Shown here: positions 12,546 to 23,070 of the stretch, in pieces
Position numbering within the stretch: position 1 is the stretch's first letter
How the letters are laid out: every line of letters begins with the position of its first letter
NCBI GenBank assembly: GCA_037447655.1
Contig: JBBHKE010000491.1
Coordinates: 124,001 to 188,000, forward strand
Origin: Zygnema cylindricum
Taxonomy: Eukaryota > Streptophyta > Zygnematophyceae > Zygnematales > Zygnemataceae
Reading direction: 5' to 3'
DNA length: 64,000 nucleotides
Translations under genes and position numbers: made by a program
Notes under the pieces: model-generated
What the model was told of the DNA's origin: nothing
Databases searched by the model: none
What the model saw: the letters and a program-made list of their open reading frames with translations, nothing else

Positions 12546-13022
12546 TGATGATGATGATGATGATGATGTAATAATGATGATAATAATGATGTAATGATGA
12601 TGATAATAATGATGTAATGATGATGATGATGTAATGATGATGATGATGATGATAATGATGATGTAATGATGATGATAATGATGTTGACGATGTTGATGTT
12701 GACGACGACGATGATGATGATGATGATGATGATGACGACGATGATGATGATGACGATGATGACGACGATGACGATGACGATGATGATGATGATGATGAGG
12801 ATGATGATGATGAAGTTGATGATGATGCTGTAATGATGATGATGAAGATGATGATGTAATGATGATGATGATGATGTCATGATGATGATGATGTAATGAT
12901 GATGATGATGTAATGATGATGATGATGATAATGATGATGATGGAGATGATGATGATGATGATGACGATGATGATGATGATGTAATGATGTAATGATGATG
13001 ATGATGATGATGATGATGATGT
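12546..13022. repeat. GAT/ATG microsatellite
   Basis: Nearly uninterrupted GAT triplets with regular GTAATGAT and GACGAC variants over almost 480 bp. On the other strand it gives His/Ile/Ser low-complexity frames that should not be annotated as genes. Confidence 0.97.
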
Positions 13023-13090
13023 AATCAAAGTATCACCAAAACAAAGTATTCAAAGTATTTGTATTGTATTTCAAACAAACAAAAAAAAAC

Positions 13091-13735
13091 CAATGCATGT
13101 AATGTTGGTCATATAAAAAAAACAAAGTAATCAAGTACCACGAAACAAAGTAGTCAAAGTATTTGTGTTGTATTTAAAAAATATATATACACCAATGTTT
13201 GTAATGTTGGTCAGCCTTTGAGCTGATAATGATGTTCAACAAGTTTCTTGGTCTTTAGACTAAGTTGGTTGATCGAAAAAACAAAAAAAAAATATTCAAA
13301 GTAACAGTGTAATCTAACAAGCAAATATTATTAATGAAACCAAGTGTTTGTAATGTTGGTCAGCCTCCGAGCTGATACTAATGTTCATGCAACCTTCTAA
13401 GTCTTAGGACTAAGTTGGTTGATCACAAAATAAGAAAGAGATAAACAAAGTACTCAAAGTAATCAATCTACTATAATAAACAACGAAAATTAATAAATAA
13501 TAAGTGATTGTAATGTTAGTCAGCCTTTGAGCTGATAATGATGTTTATGCAACCATCTGGGTCTTCGACTAAGGTGCTTGATCGAAAACAAAAAAAAGTA
13601 CTTAAAGTAATCAACATATTAAAACTAAAAAAATATATAAAAGAACATACGTGTTTGTAGTGTTAGTCATCCATCGAGCTGATAATGATGTTGTTCCAAC
13701 CATCTTGGTCTTTGGACTAAGTTGGTTGAATCCTA
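13091..13735 (+). repeat. Tandem array of about 150-bp units with a conserved two-hairpin core
   Basis: Four full units (cores near 13198-13274, 13341-13426, 13501-13584 and 13651-13733) and one partial unit (13091-13124) are spaced 144-163 bp apart. Each core of about 80 nt has TGTTGGTCAGCC, then hairpin 1 (TCAGC-loop-GCTGA), then GATAATGATGTT, then hairpin 2 (CAACC...GGTC-loop-GACTAAG..GGTTG). Loops vary (CTTTGA, CTCCGA; TTTA, TTAG, TTC, TTTG) while the stems are mostly kept. The AT-rich spacers diverge more but share CAAAGTA..TCAAAGTA motifs. A conserved core with loose spacers is seen in clustered small RNA genes and in structured satellites. I find no clear C/D or H/ACA box pair, so I call it a repeat only. 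Confidence 0.8.
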
Positions 13736-14234
13736 GTAATTTTTGTTATTTTTTTCTTTGTTATGTTTACATTTGTTTCTTTCGTTTTTGTTATGTGATC
13801 AAGGTTGTATTTTGATTATTTATTTTGTTTGTCTTTTTTTTTGTTTTCTTTTTTTGTGATATTATGTATTGATAAAAAAAATATGAAAAATAGACATGCA
13901 ACACCTTAATATAAAATAAACAAAAACCATTAGTATTCTGTTTAAACGAATAATGGTTGAATAATGCTAATGGTTTAATGTGTGTTCTAGATTTAACATT
14001 AAAATATTTAGTACTACATGATATATTCAGTCCGTTCATTCATATCGTTCATTAGATTGAGATCGAACGCTCAAATCAATGTGCAACTTTTACGCTTAAT
14101 CAAACCCCCTACATGAACGAAACGCGAATTAAACCATCCACTTGGCATCGTCATGGTCTTTACCATGTACAATGCGACAGTACAGTGCGTACCATGTACG
14201 AACATCGTACGTGACGCCAACACTAAAATTACGG
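13736..14234. other. Intergenic, nothing recognised
   Basis: AT-rich sequence with T-runs and no feature that I can support. Confidence 0.5.
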
Positions 14235-14885
14235 TACATTGCTAATCGTAATATAGTAAAGAAAAAATTAGAGCAAAAAAACAAAAAAAACAATTAGAGT
14301 TATAAAAGCTAATTATTGTGATAGAACCTTTTCACAGAGGAAATTTATTCTACTTTATTTAAGTACTCTATATTAGCTTATGTCGGCAATAATTATTCGT
14401 GCTGTATTTATGAACACTAAATTATTTAGACATACGAAATTGTCGGCCCGTATATTTTGACGTCATTATGACGTTAGTACTATTTGTCTCATAGATGTAT
14501 ACTATTTTTATCAACTCATACTGTTGTCGTTTAACTATCAAATTTTCACATGTAAATTCATGTAAATGTTCACACGGGCGAGAATGTTGTCGACGGACGA
14601 AGCTATGCGAACGGGTTTTTTTCGATGCGATTTAATTTTTTTATTTAGTGCAATTTCACATGCGAGCGCGATTCTATTAAATTATTATTTGTACCTTTTT
14701 ATTTATAAAAGTAAAATTTTGCACAGTCAGACGTTGTCCGTACTCCACACTATTTAAAACGAACCTATTTTAGGATTTTTTACGCTAATTAAACTTTACC
14801 TTAAATGGTATAATGAAAAAAATCGAATCATTTACTCTATTTAACGTGATAGAGTCGAAATTTAGGGCGAACGAATTAGCGTTAA
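14235..14885 (+). mobile_element. MITE, long subfamily (TA-flanked, TACACCGCGAATCG ends)
   Basis: The left terminus TACATTGCTAATCG is mutated. The body shares blocks with the copy at 24476-25091 (reverse orientation), for example TAGTGCAATTTCACATGCGA and GACGTCATTATGACGT. The right terminal repeat is lost where a GAA-rich tract begins. No coding capacity. Confidence 0.7.
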
Positions 14886-15300
14886 AGAAAAAGAAATAAG
14901 AATAAGAGGGTGATTGAGGAGAACATGAAGTAGGAGAAGAAGAGGAAGAGAAGAAGATGAAGAAGAAGATTATGAAAAAGAATAACATGAGGGAGAAGGA
15001 GGTCATTTCCCTTTAGTAAAAAAGATAAAGGAGGAGAAGAAAAGCGGAAAAAGAAGAACATTTCGGTTCGAAGAAGAAGTTGAACAAGGTGATGATGATG
15101 TAACAAACAGAGAAAAAAAAATGGGAGAATAAAAGAAAGAAGGAGCAGAAGAAGGTGGAGAATAAGGAGAAGAAGAAGGAGCAGAAGTTGCAAGAGAGAA
15201 ATATGATGGAGAAGAAGGAGAGCAAAAGTTAAAACATTTTGGCCTAAAGAAAAATAAAAAGGAGTGCAAGGAGACGATCGAGAGGAAGAAGAACATCACA
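14886..15300. repeat. GAA/GGA-rich purine tract
   Basis: About 400 bp of strongly purine-rich plus strand (GAAGAAG, GGAGAA). The Phe/Leu/Ser-rich minus-strand frames are low-complexity artefacts. Confidence 0.85.
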
Positions 15301-16433
15301 TGTTGCATCCTTGACGTTGCATTCCTGACGTTGTCGCCGTTGCCTCCTCCGTCAATGTTTAGAGGATCCTCATTGGTGCGTCCATTTTGATTGACGATAA
15401 CATGTTTGGTTCATGCCTCTTTGTAACAAAGGCACCTATATTCACAAGAAGAGGGGGTACTGGGTAAGGTAACATTCTTGCATAAAATGCAGAAGGGTTG
15501 ACGCTACCCCAAGGGAAAACCATCTTTCTGTTGAGAAAAAGACAAAGATAGAGGAAGACAGGTGAAGCCGAGTATCCGAAAAACAACAAATAACATGCAG
15601 AGGTTGTTTGGTTAGTAGAGATACTCCATCTTCCAATACTTATGTAGGTAGAAACCTTTTTTTGGAAATGGTGGCAAATGTAATCCTAACTAGTGTTCAA
15701 AATTTTGAAATTGGAAAAATGTTTGCATTCAAACTTGAAATTTCAAAAACGGAATAATAAAAAGGCGTGTTCAAAGTTGAAGGTCACTGGATTAAAAAAA
15801 GGAATGCCAAGACGATGCGACAAACTGTGGAATTCAACAAAATTTGAAAAAAAAATGGTAGGAAGATTCCACAAAATTTGAAAACGAAATGATAGGAAGC
15901 AGTGGCAAAATGCTTCAAGCAGGGCGCGGCAAACTTTGAAGCTGGGAACCTCAACATTTTGGTGGTCTCGCCAACCTGTAATGTACGAAATGTGCCAATC
16001 CGTACTAAAATTGCTCGTTCTTTGGTACAAACGTACAAAAAAAGTGCACATGGCCCATGCAACGTGTACGCACATAAGCGCGCGCTCATCGTAGATTTTT
16101 TTTTCATTTTCCAACGGCCCATTATTTCACTTAAAAATGTGTGTGCAAAAAAGTGTCCTCACTGTGGACGTGCGCCACACACGGTAGGGTTAGCGACGTG
16201 GCGTCTCGAATAAAAAGTGCAATGCATCCGACGGTCAGCTTTTACGCCTACAACCTTCGAAATTTTTCAGTAAAGATGTTTTTCTAAAAAAAAAAAGTGG
16301 TACGGACTTGTACAAAACGGTACGACCCTTAGTAAACAACCCCGCTTTTTCGCTAATGGAAGTTTGCCCTGTAACCAACATCCGTACTGTAGGCGTTAAG
16401 AAACTCCTTGCTCCAAAATTGAAAAGAAAAAAA
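15301..16433. other. Intergenic with a segment shared with 40.8 kb
   Basis: No gene seen. At about 15980-16040 the stretch TGTACGAAATGTG.CAATCCGTACTA matches a stretch near 40785-40815, marking a dispersed repeat. GTAC-containing words are frequent. Confidence 0.5.
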
Positions 16434-16746
16434 AAGGAATTGATCATGGCACTGACTGTTTTGGTTGCGCACAGTCACTTACGTCATTTTGTCAAAAATG
16501 GTACGTTCGAAGTACACAATGGTACAAGTAAAGTACCGTTTAGTCTAGATTTGACGGTCAATCGGTTGGACAGCTTTAACTTTCAAAATATTGTTTCAAC
16601 CGCTTAAACTTTTGCCACGCATGCGAACGTCAACCGTCATAAAAAAATCAGCAATTCACACTGCCGGCGAACGTTTACGGTAACAAAACTGCGGCAACCA
16701 CATGTAAACAAAAGTGTTGCAGACAGTCACTTTTTGTCGTTACGTG
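16434..16746 (-). repeat. Dispersed repeat, inverted copy of 31583-31906
   Basis: Colinear in reverse complement with 31583-31906. Shared blocks include GGAATTGATCATGGCA, GGTTGCGCACA.TCACTTA, GACGGTCAATCGGTT and CAACCACATGTAAA. Both copies carry near-repeats of GTGACTGTGCGCAAC at both ends in direct orientation. Class unknown. Confidence 0.65.
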
Positions 16747-16982
16747 AGCTCCACGGTGACCTCAAAATTGAAATTTAGTCGTATAAGCGTTATATTGAAC
16801 TTAGACGCAAACTGAAACGAAACCTCTTTAAACTGAAGTACTGTAAGTCTTGTAGGGACATATTAAAACGCACGAAATAAACTTTGTGCGCTATAATAAA
16901 ACGAACCGGCGTAAAAGTATCAATTGAAATTAAATGAAAAAATGAGTGTCATCACGCGCGACGAAATCGAGCCACACTATCT

Positions 16983-17237
16983 ATGAATCAACATACTTAC
17001 ATTGACAGCGAAATTTCGTTTCGTGCTTTACCACAAACTAAAAAGAATCTGGACATTGCCAAGGAGCGGCATCATGCACATCGCGATGCTAAGGATGGCT
17101 TTATTCCTATGACCGCCGAGATATTTGGTTATTTGGAAATTGCTTTGGATGGGTTACTCCGGGATAATGGTCGGCATAAGGAGGGCCCTGGGAGCCCTTC
17201 TGCTTGTACCCTTAATACTTTTATGACTGGCGTATAA
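16983..17237 (+). pseudogene. Possible C-terminal fragment of a retroelement ORF
   Basis: An 84-codon open frame containing KERHHAHRDAKDGFIPMTAE followed by IFGYLEIALDGLLRD. The pattern (Lys and His, then FxP, then ExxGxL and LL) recalls short C-terminal segments that follow reverse transcriptase in some green-lineage retroelements. That is from memory and unchecked. Nothing recognisable precedes it and the frame closes at 17237. It may equally be a chance ORF. Confidence 0.25.
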
Positions 17238-17809
17238 TAGTGGCTTTACAACAAGTGCAATGTTTTTCTCCTTCGATTTGCTATCGTTGTTACAGATCGT
17301 CAACGTGTTCTTGAACTCCTTCATCGTAATTTGCTGAGCCTAGGGGATTTAAGGGGTTGCTTGTGCTAGTTTTTTAGCGATGTTGAAGTTTGTTTAGGTA
17401 GTTTTTGTTTAGGGTACGCTAATTTGCTGTTGTTTTTGAGCTTGTTGTCCCTTCGATTATCTTCCGGGCGCTTGCCCTTAAGCGTGAGTTAGTCTCTTTT
17501 TTCCACCTGTTTTTCTTTTTTGTTTGCTTCCACCCGGATTTGGTTTTTCAGTTTCGTCTTTGCCTTTGGATATTTTAGTTCCCTTTGTGCTTGGATGTGT
17601 ATTACACATGTATTTAAACAATGAATTTGAACATTGAAATTTAATACTGTATTTCAGCACTGACACACAGTTCACTCAAACGGAAAACAAAACTACACTA
17701 AAAAATAGATTGAAAGTTAGTGATGACAAGAATGTGTTTCACTGTCATACTTCATAAGTTTACGGAGGCGTAGCTAAGAAAGTTAAGAGTTTGAGTCACG
17801 ACGGTAAAA
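17238..17809. other. Intergenic, nothing recognised
   Basis: T-rich sequence with no supported feature. Confidence 0.45.
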
Positions 17810-18030
17810 TACACTGTGTATTGCTATGAGTGTTAATGTTATTTTTGCCACTTAAGACATTTTTATTCCGTACACACTCGTCGGGTCATCGATCTGACGG
17901 TTGCAATTGAAAAGCAAGATTCTCACCTTCCAATTGGCGGACTCTATTTGATACTCGGACAAGTGTGTATGGAGAAAAGATGTTTTAGATGGCGAAAAAA
18001 AAAATAACACTAATAGCTATACTCGATGTA
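17810..18030. mobile_element. MITE, about 220-bp foldback subfamily
   Basis: Ends TACACTGTGTATTGCTAT and ATAGCTATACTCGATGTA. The inverted arms continue inward through CACTTAAGACATTTTTAT and CCGTACACACTCGTC against GACAAGTGTGTATGG and GATG. Same family as 42044-42259 and 56773-56993. Confidence 0.85.
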
Positions 18031-19851
18031 GTTTCCAATTTACTCATAATGGAATTTTACCTCAAGTCAAGGGCCAGCCTAATTCATGGATCAGAAGTGT
18101 GAAAGCACTTGCAAACACAATATTTGATATCCCTGTTTCATAGGCGTATTATACCCAAGAAATACATAGAATACGAGTATAATAAGGGATTACCAGACAT
18201 AGCAAATGCGGGTGTTTTCACTCTTTTGAACTATGCTCTATTTCCTTTATTCCACACACTCACGCCTAAATTATAACTGACAATATAGTTTTTTTCCTCA
18301 ATTAGGCAACAACTTATGTATGTGGCATGATGTAAACACTAGTTTAGTGTGGCTCATATTAAGTTAAGAGGTTGAGGACAAAGTTTTAAGGTTGCTAAAA
18401 TGACCACACACTAACAATTCTGTGTTTAATTTTAAAATAAAAAAAGACATCAACAAAATAAACGGGTAACTGGTACTTTTTTTTAGCATAACATCAAAAA
18501 GCAAATGTTTTATTCGCTTTGGAAAATATTGAAAACACAAAAGAGACGAAGCAGATTAAACAGAGGGAAATTACATAAAACAAGAAAACAAACACAGATG
18601 AAGCTGGCAAATGAATGGAAAGAACTTCTCCAACCTAATTAATTAAAATAAAAAATAATCTAGAATACATAACAAAAAAGGAGTTCCGAAAAGAAAAAAG
18701 AAAGCCGATGCCGCTAAAGAACTCGAATCTATAAAAGTTGAACCATAAAAAAAAATTGTACTAAACTACTTATTGAGCAAGCTAAACTATTTTTTTTTTG
18801 TATGGAAAATCAAATATGAATACAACACTTCGCTCAAAACAAACTTAAATCCTCACAAAGAAAAGAAATAAGTTAAGACTATCAATGTCATGTATATACA
18901 CGGAAGTACAGGTCGTAAAACATATAAATTATCTATAAATTGTCACATAGCGAAAAACACTATTTGTTCAGGTTAAAAAAAAAATCGGATTTTTAATAAA
19001 TTGCCAAATTTGAACTCCCGCAAGTTTTAAAAATCCTTATAACCTTATTCACGAATGTTATAGCAACCTGAAACCCCCAAAAAAAAACAAAAAACTTATC
19101 AGAATTCTGGAACTGTAGTTAGAAAAAGGTCACAGTAAAAACTAGATAAATGAAAAGGACAATACCAAAGGATTTTTGCTAAAGAAGTGTGAGTTGAATC
19201 AAATTTCACTAGTAGTTATCGTGGAAAGGAAAGTACAGCGGAAAAATAACAAGGAAAAGGCAACTGTACACTAAACAGAGGGAGAGAGAGAGAGGGAAAG
19301 AGAGAGAGAGACAAACCTGAAGGATTCTTTGACATCCGACATTTTGGCCATATAAGTGTGTTCCTTTGAAATTTCGATGATAAAGATCCATTGAAAACAT
19401 TCTAATTCGTAAAAATAGAGCGATTTAAAATTTAGATGATTAAAAAATGTGATAATTAAAAAATCTGCAGCTAAGTTCCCAACCATACACTCCTCTTGTT
19501 TATCGGCCCCAGTTGACTTTTGTTTTCTGAGAACCTCCCACAAATCAAAAACTTGAGTTTAGAAAAACAAAATTGTTCATTTAAAATGACAATCTCATTT
19601 CGTTTAAAAAAGCGTTAATTAAGAATGTAAGGCGGGTACATTATTCACCAGTTTTAAAAGAAAACAAAAATAAAAGACAGAAAACCTATAGCCAATAAAA
19701 GAAATTAAAAAATAGAATCCCTCAAACTCATAACCCAAATCCCATAACCTTCTCACCTTCAAAACTATTTCCAGTCCTTTTCCTCCTCCTCCCCCTCCTC
19801 CCCTTCCTTCTCCTTCTCCTCCTCCTCCTCCTCCTTTCTCTCCTCCTCCCC
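18031..19851. other. Intergenic, nothing recognised
   Basis: AT-rich sequence downstream of the 717-aa gene. Only a short GA microsatellite at 19278-19312 stands out. Confidence 0.5.
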
Positions 19852-22005
19852 TTATACACTAATTCCCGCGATGGGGCTGACTTTAGGAGCTGGTTGAGAG
19901 TCATTCCCAAAAGCCGACAAATCAGGAAATCGAGATTTCGTGTTATCTACCAATGTCACGGAAGAGGACAAACCGCTATTGTCATAATCCGCCCACCTGC
20001 TTTTAAACCCTGACTTTCCTGTCTCTCCTCCCTCTCCTCCCTCCTTTGGACTCCTAAATACATCTCCTTTATCCGCTATGTCGCCATAATTAGTAATCTT
20101 TGGGTCTAAACCCGCTAAATTTGCCGCATTCAAATGAGAATCTCCCGCAAGAATTGCCTGTTTATAAACCTCCAGCGATCTTCTCATCAATATCTCTTTC
20201 GCTTCGTTAACCTGTACTCCACGCGCCACTCTTTCCTCTGTGTCCCACAACTTGTCCTCCTCCTCCTCCTCCTCTTCCTCCCCAAAATCGACCACCGCCC
20301 CTCCTCCCCCCCCCCCGCCGCTCCCTCTCTCCCAACTTTGCGTCTCAGTCGTCGGTACGAGGTCTCCTCCTCGTCCCCCACCTCCCTCTCTCTCTCCCTC
20401 CTCACTCCCTCCCCACTCTCTCTCATCTCTCTCCCTCTCTCCCGCGTCTTCCCCTCTGACCACCGAAGCCCAAGCCGCGGCTCCCATAGCTGCCTCCGCC
20501 GCTTCAGCTGTCACAGGTACGGAATGAGTTCTCCGTACGGCCGCCAGTACGGCTTCGTCTGGTTTCTTCTCAATTTCCAAACTGAGCCGCCTGCTTTTCC
20601 GGCGCTTGGCGCGGAATGTGTTCGGCGATCCGTACGATCCGTACGATTTTCCGTTGACCAAATTTTCCGCCGTCCGTACGGACGACGACGGCGCGCCCGA
20701 AATCCCTTCCCCGTTTTCTTCGTCGTCCGTACGGAAATCGAAAATTCCGTCGTCTACTTCGTCGTCGCCGAAATAGTCAACGCTAGACGACAAATAATTG
20801 GACTGCGCGAAATCGATGAGTGTCGCGGAGTGATAAGCGGATGACGTCACGGCACTCTCGCCACTCCCTCGAATGTCTCCCGCCGCAGAAACGGACAAAT
20901 AAAGGCCGCGATGATTTCCTCCTCCCTCTGCCTCGGAGAACGTTGAGGACACTCGAAGGGGGGAAGGAGAGGGAAGAGTCTCTCTCTCTCTCTCTCTACC
21001 CCCCTGTGGCACTCTTCTCGCTATCCCTCCTGGGACTGGGGCAGAGGAAGACCTCCTCAGAGCCGCCAAAAGGGCGAGATCAGGAGGTTTGTCGGCTTCT
21101 AAACTCAATCTCCTCCCTCTCCTCCTCGCTCTCCATAGTCCCGGAACCTCTTCGCTCTCCTCCTCTGCCTCCTCATCGCTTCCCTCTCCCTCCCCTCCTC
21201 CGGAACTCACCTTCTTCCCGAGGCTCAAATTCCCTTCTCCTCTTCCTCCTCTTCCCTCTCCCAAAGTCTCTCCCATCGCCCTGCTCTCCTTCCCTTGTGC
21301 TGACGTCATCGACACGGGTGCTGACGTCAGCAAGTCGGCGTGGGCCTCGATTTCCCACGCGGCTTGGTCCGAAGCCGAGGGGGGAAGGGCCCAAGAGGGA
21401 GAGGCGGAAACTCCTCCCCCTACTCTCTTTTGTACCTCCAGACTCAATCTCCTACTCACTCTTCGCCTCACTTTCCATTCTCCTACATTCTCCTCTCCCT
21501 CCTCCTCCTCCTCCTCCTCCTCTTCCTCCTCTTTACCCTCCCCCCCTCCCTGGGATTTTGAAATCTTTTTTCCTCCACCGGAATGTTTTTTTATAAATTT
21601 TGTGAGGTGCCCCGAATGTTCCGATTTCCGGTCCGTTGACTTTTTCGTTGACTTTTCCGTTGACTTTTCCGTTGAGCGATCGAAATTGGCAATTTCTATG
21701 GATTTGGATTTTCTGGCCATAGAAGTAAGGTCTTCCGTACTCGCAGGGGGGGTAGAGAGAGAGAGAGAGAGAGAGGCGGAAGTCGAAGAGGGAGCGGGTT
21801 CCTCGGGTCGGAGAGGGGGTGGAGGGAGAGGGTTGTTGGGAGGGACAACATAAGGAGATGCGGAGGGAGGGGGAACGAGATCTTTCACTCTCTCTCTTTG
21901 GGAGGGAGGGAGAGGAGGGGGGGGGAGGGAGGGAGGGCGAGAGGATTTGCGAGAGCGAGAGGGAGAGTCGCCTTTGACAGCTGGTGAAGAGGCACAATTA
22001 CCCAT
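19852..22005 (-). CDS. Predicted N-myristoylated, low-complexity protein of unknown function (717 aa)
   Basis: A single uninterrupted frame from ATG to TAA. The N-terminus MGNCASS fits the N-myristoylation signal (Gly2, Ser6), with Cys4 as a likely palmitoylation site, so membrane tethering is inferred. A Pro/Ser-rich region (20-90), STEK repeats (111-124) and acidic runs (159-172, 277-286, 576-583) follow. Three copies of a basic motif occur: RRRVSRRLSLEVQK (180-193), RRRGRRLSLEADK (294-306) and KRRKSRRLSLEIEK (468-480). Copies two and three continue as P-D-x-A-x-L-A-A-x-R-R, then Ser-rich and APV or VPV. A weaker echo, MRRSLEVYK, is at 607-615. RRLS resembles basophilic-kinase sites. No catalytic domain is visible. 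The C-terminal 120 residues are more ordinary in composition and may be the folded part. I do not recognise the family. Length, a sensible start, and repeats that keep the frame through biased sequence argue for a real gene. A spliced extension cannot be excluded. Confidence 0.75.
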   Translation of the reverse strand: MGNCASSPAVKGDSPSRSRKSSRPPSLPPPPLPPSQRERVKDLVPPPSASPYVVPPNNPLPPPPLRPEEPAPSSTSASLSLSLSTPPASTEDLTSMARKSKSIEIANFDRSTEKSTEKSTKKSTDRKSEHSGHLTKFIKKHSGGGKKISKSQGGGEGKEEEEEEEEEEEGEENVGEWKVRRRVSRRLSLEVQKRVGGGVSASPSWALPPSASDQAAWEIEAHADLLTSAPVSMTSAQGKESRAMGETLGEGRGGRGEGNLSLGKKVSSGGGEGEGSDEEAEEESEEVPGLWRARRRGRRLSLEADKPPDLALLAALRRSSSAPVPGGIARRVPQGGRERERETLPSPSPLRVSSTFSEAEGGGNHRGLYLSVSAAGDIRGSGESAVTSSAYHSATLIDFAQSNYLSSSVDYFGDDEVDDGIFDFRTDDEENGEGISGAPSSSVRTAENLVNGKSYGSYGSPNTFRAKRRKSRRLSLEIEKKPDEAVLAAVRRTHSVPVTAEAAEAAMGAAAWASVVRGEDAGERERDEREWGGSEEGEREGGGGRGGDLVPTTETQSWERGSGGGGGGGAVVDFGEEEEEEEEDKLWDTEERVARGVQVNEAKEILMRRSLEVYKQAILAGDSHLNAANLAGLDPKITNYGDIADKGDVFRSPKEGGEGGETGKSGFKSRWADYDNSGLSSSVTLVDNTKSRFPDLSAFGNDSQPAPKVSPIAGISV

Positions 22006-22074
22006 TTTGGGTTTTTTTTCTATGACTCCTTTTTTCCCGCCAAAAAAAAAATGAGAGAAGCTTTATCCTAAAAA

Positions 22075-22141
22075 AAAAATTCCCAGAAAATATTGAAATT
22101 AAAAAAAAAAAAAAATTAAAAAAAAAAAAAAAAAAAAATTC

Positions 22142-22176
<35 letters not shown>

Positions 22177-22200
22177 TAAAAAAAAAAAAAAAAAAACTTT
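22075..22200. repeat. Poly(A) tracts upstream of the 717-aa gene
   Basis: Several A-runs (up to about 30) within 200 bp of the ATG, giving a T-rich 5' leader on the coding strand. Run lengths in such tracts are unreliable in assemblies. Confidence 0.9.
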
Positions 22201-22299
22201 TAGGATTGTTCCGAGGGGAATGTGAGACTTGGGTAAGAGGTAAATTATAAAATGTGTATAATGCTAATTTGACAATGTATATAAGCTTAATTTGACAAT

Positions 22300-22490
22300 G
22301 TAGTGAAAGGTAGGGAGAGAGGAGGGAGAGAAAAGGGAGAGAGGAGGGAGAAAGGAGGAAGAGAGGAGGGAGAGAAAAGGGAGAGAGGAGGGAGAAAGGA
22401 GGAAGAGAGGAGGGAGAGAAAAGGGAGAGAGGAGGGAGAGAGGAGGGAGAGAGGAGGGAGAGAAAAGGGAGGGGGGGGGGGGGGGAGAAG
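22300..22490. repeat. GGGAGAGA-type minisatellite
   Basis: Imperfect tandem units of GAGAGGAGGGAGAAAGGA type, ending in a G-run at about 22469-22484. Confidence 0.9.
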
Positions 22491-22659
22491 GTGGAGGAGA
22501 GGTAGAAGACAGAAAATTTTACAAAAATTGAATCATGGGGGAGAAATAGTAAAAACAATTTATAAGAGGTAAAAAGAAAGAGAGATCAGGTATAAAAATA
22601 AAACCCAGTTATACCCATTTAATAGCTATCTCTGTGACAAAAAAGACCTCCCAAATCCC

Positions 22660-22912
22660 ATCTTCCTATTCTCTCTCTCTCTCTCTACCTCTCCCTCTCC
22701 GTACATAAATTTATCCCTTATCTCTTCCACTATCTTTAAAATTTTTCCCTATATTTTCTCTTTTCCTATTTTCCCCTTATCCGTCTCTCATACTCTCTCT
22801 CCCTCCCTCTCTCTCTCCCCCTCTCTCTGATTCTCTCTCTCTCTCTCTCTCTCTCTCTGATTCTCTCCCTCTCTCTCTGATTCTCTCCCTCTCTCTCTGA
22901 TTCTCTCTCTCT

Positions 22913-22956
<44 letters not shown>

Positions 22957-23070
22957 CTCTCTCTCTCTCTCCCTCACTCTCTCTTCCCTCCCTCTCTCTC
23001 TCCCTCACTCTCACTTTCTCTGTCTCTCCCTCTATCTCTCTCTCTCTCCCCCTCTCTCTCGCCCTTTGCC
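22660..23070. repeat. CT-rich microsatellite block
   Basis: CT repeats at 22668-22700, then a long CT, CCCT and GATTCTCTCT tract from about 22790 to 23065. The Arg/Glu-rich minus-strand frames here are artefacts. Confidence 0.9.

Noticed and set aside
12447-13028. 193- and 116-codon His/Ile-rich frames
   Set aside because: They are direct translations of the GAT microsatellite.
13091-13735. CRISPR-like array of repeats and spacers
   Set aside because: The DNA is eukaryotic, units are about 150 bp, and the spacers are related to each other.
14785-15308. Overlapping Phe/Ser/Leu-rich minus-strand frames
   Set aside because: They arise from the GAA-rich purine tract.
20134-21853. Three plus-strand frames of 236-258 codons opposite the 717-aa gene
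   Set aside because: They are Ser/Pro/Leu-rich antisense shadows of biased GC-rich coding sequence. The minus frame has one start, a sensible N-terminus and conserved internal repeats.
22766-23014. Arg/Glu-rich minus-strand frames
   Set aside because: They are produced by the CT microsatellite.
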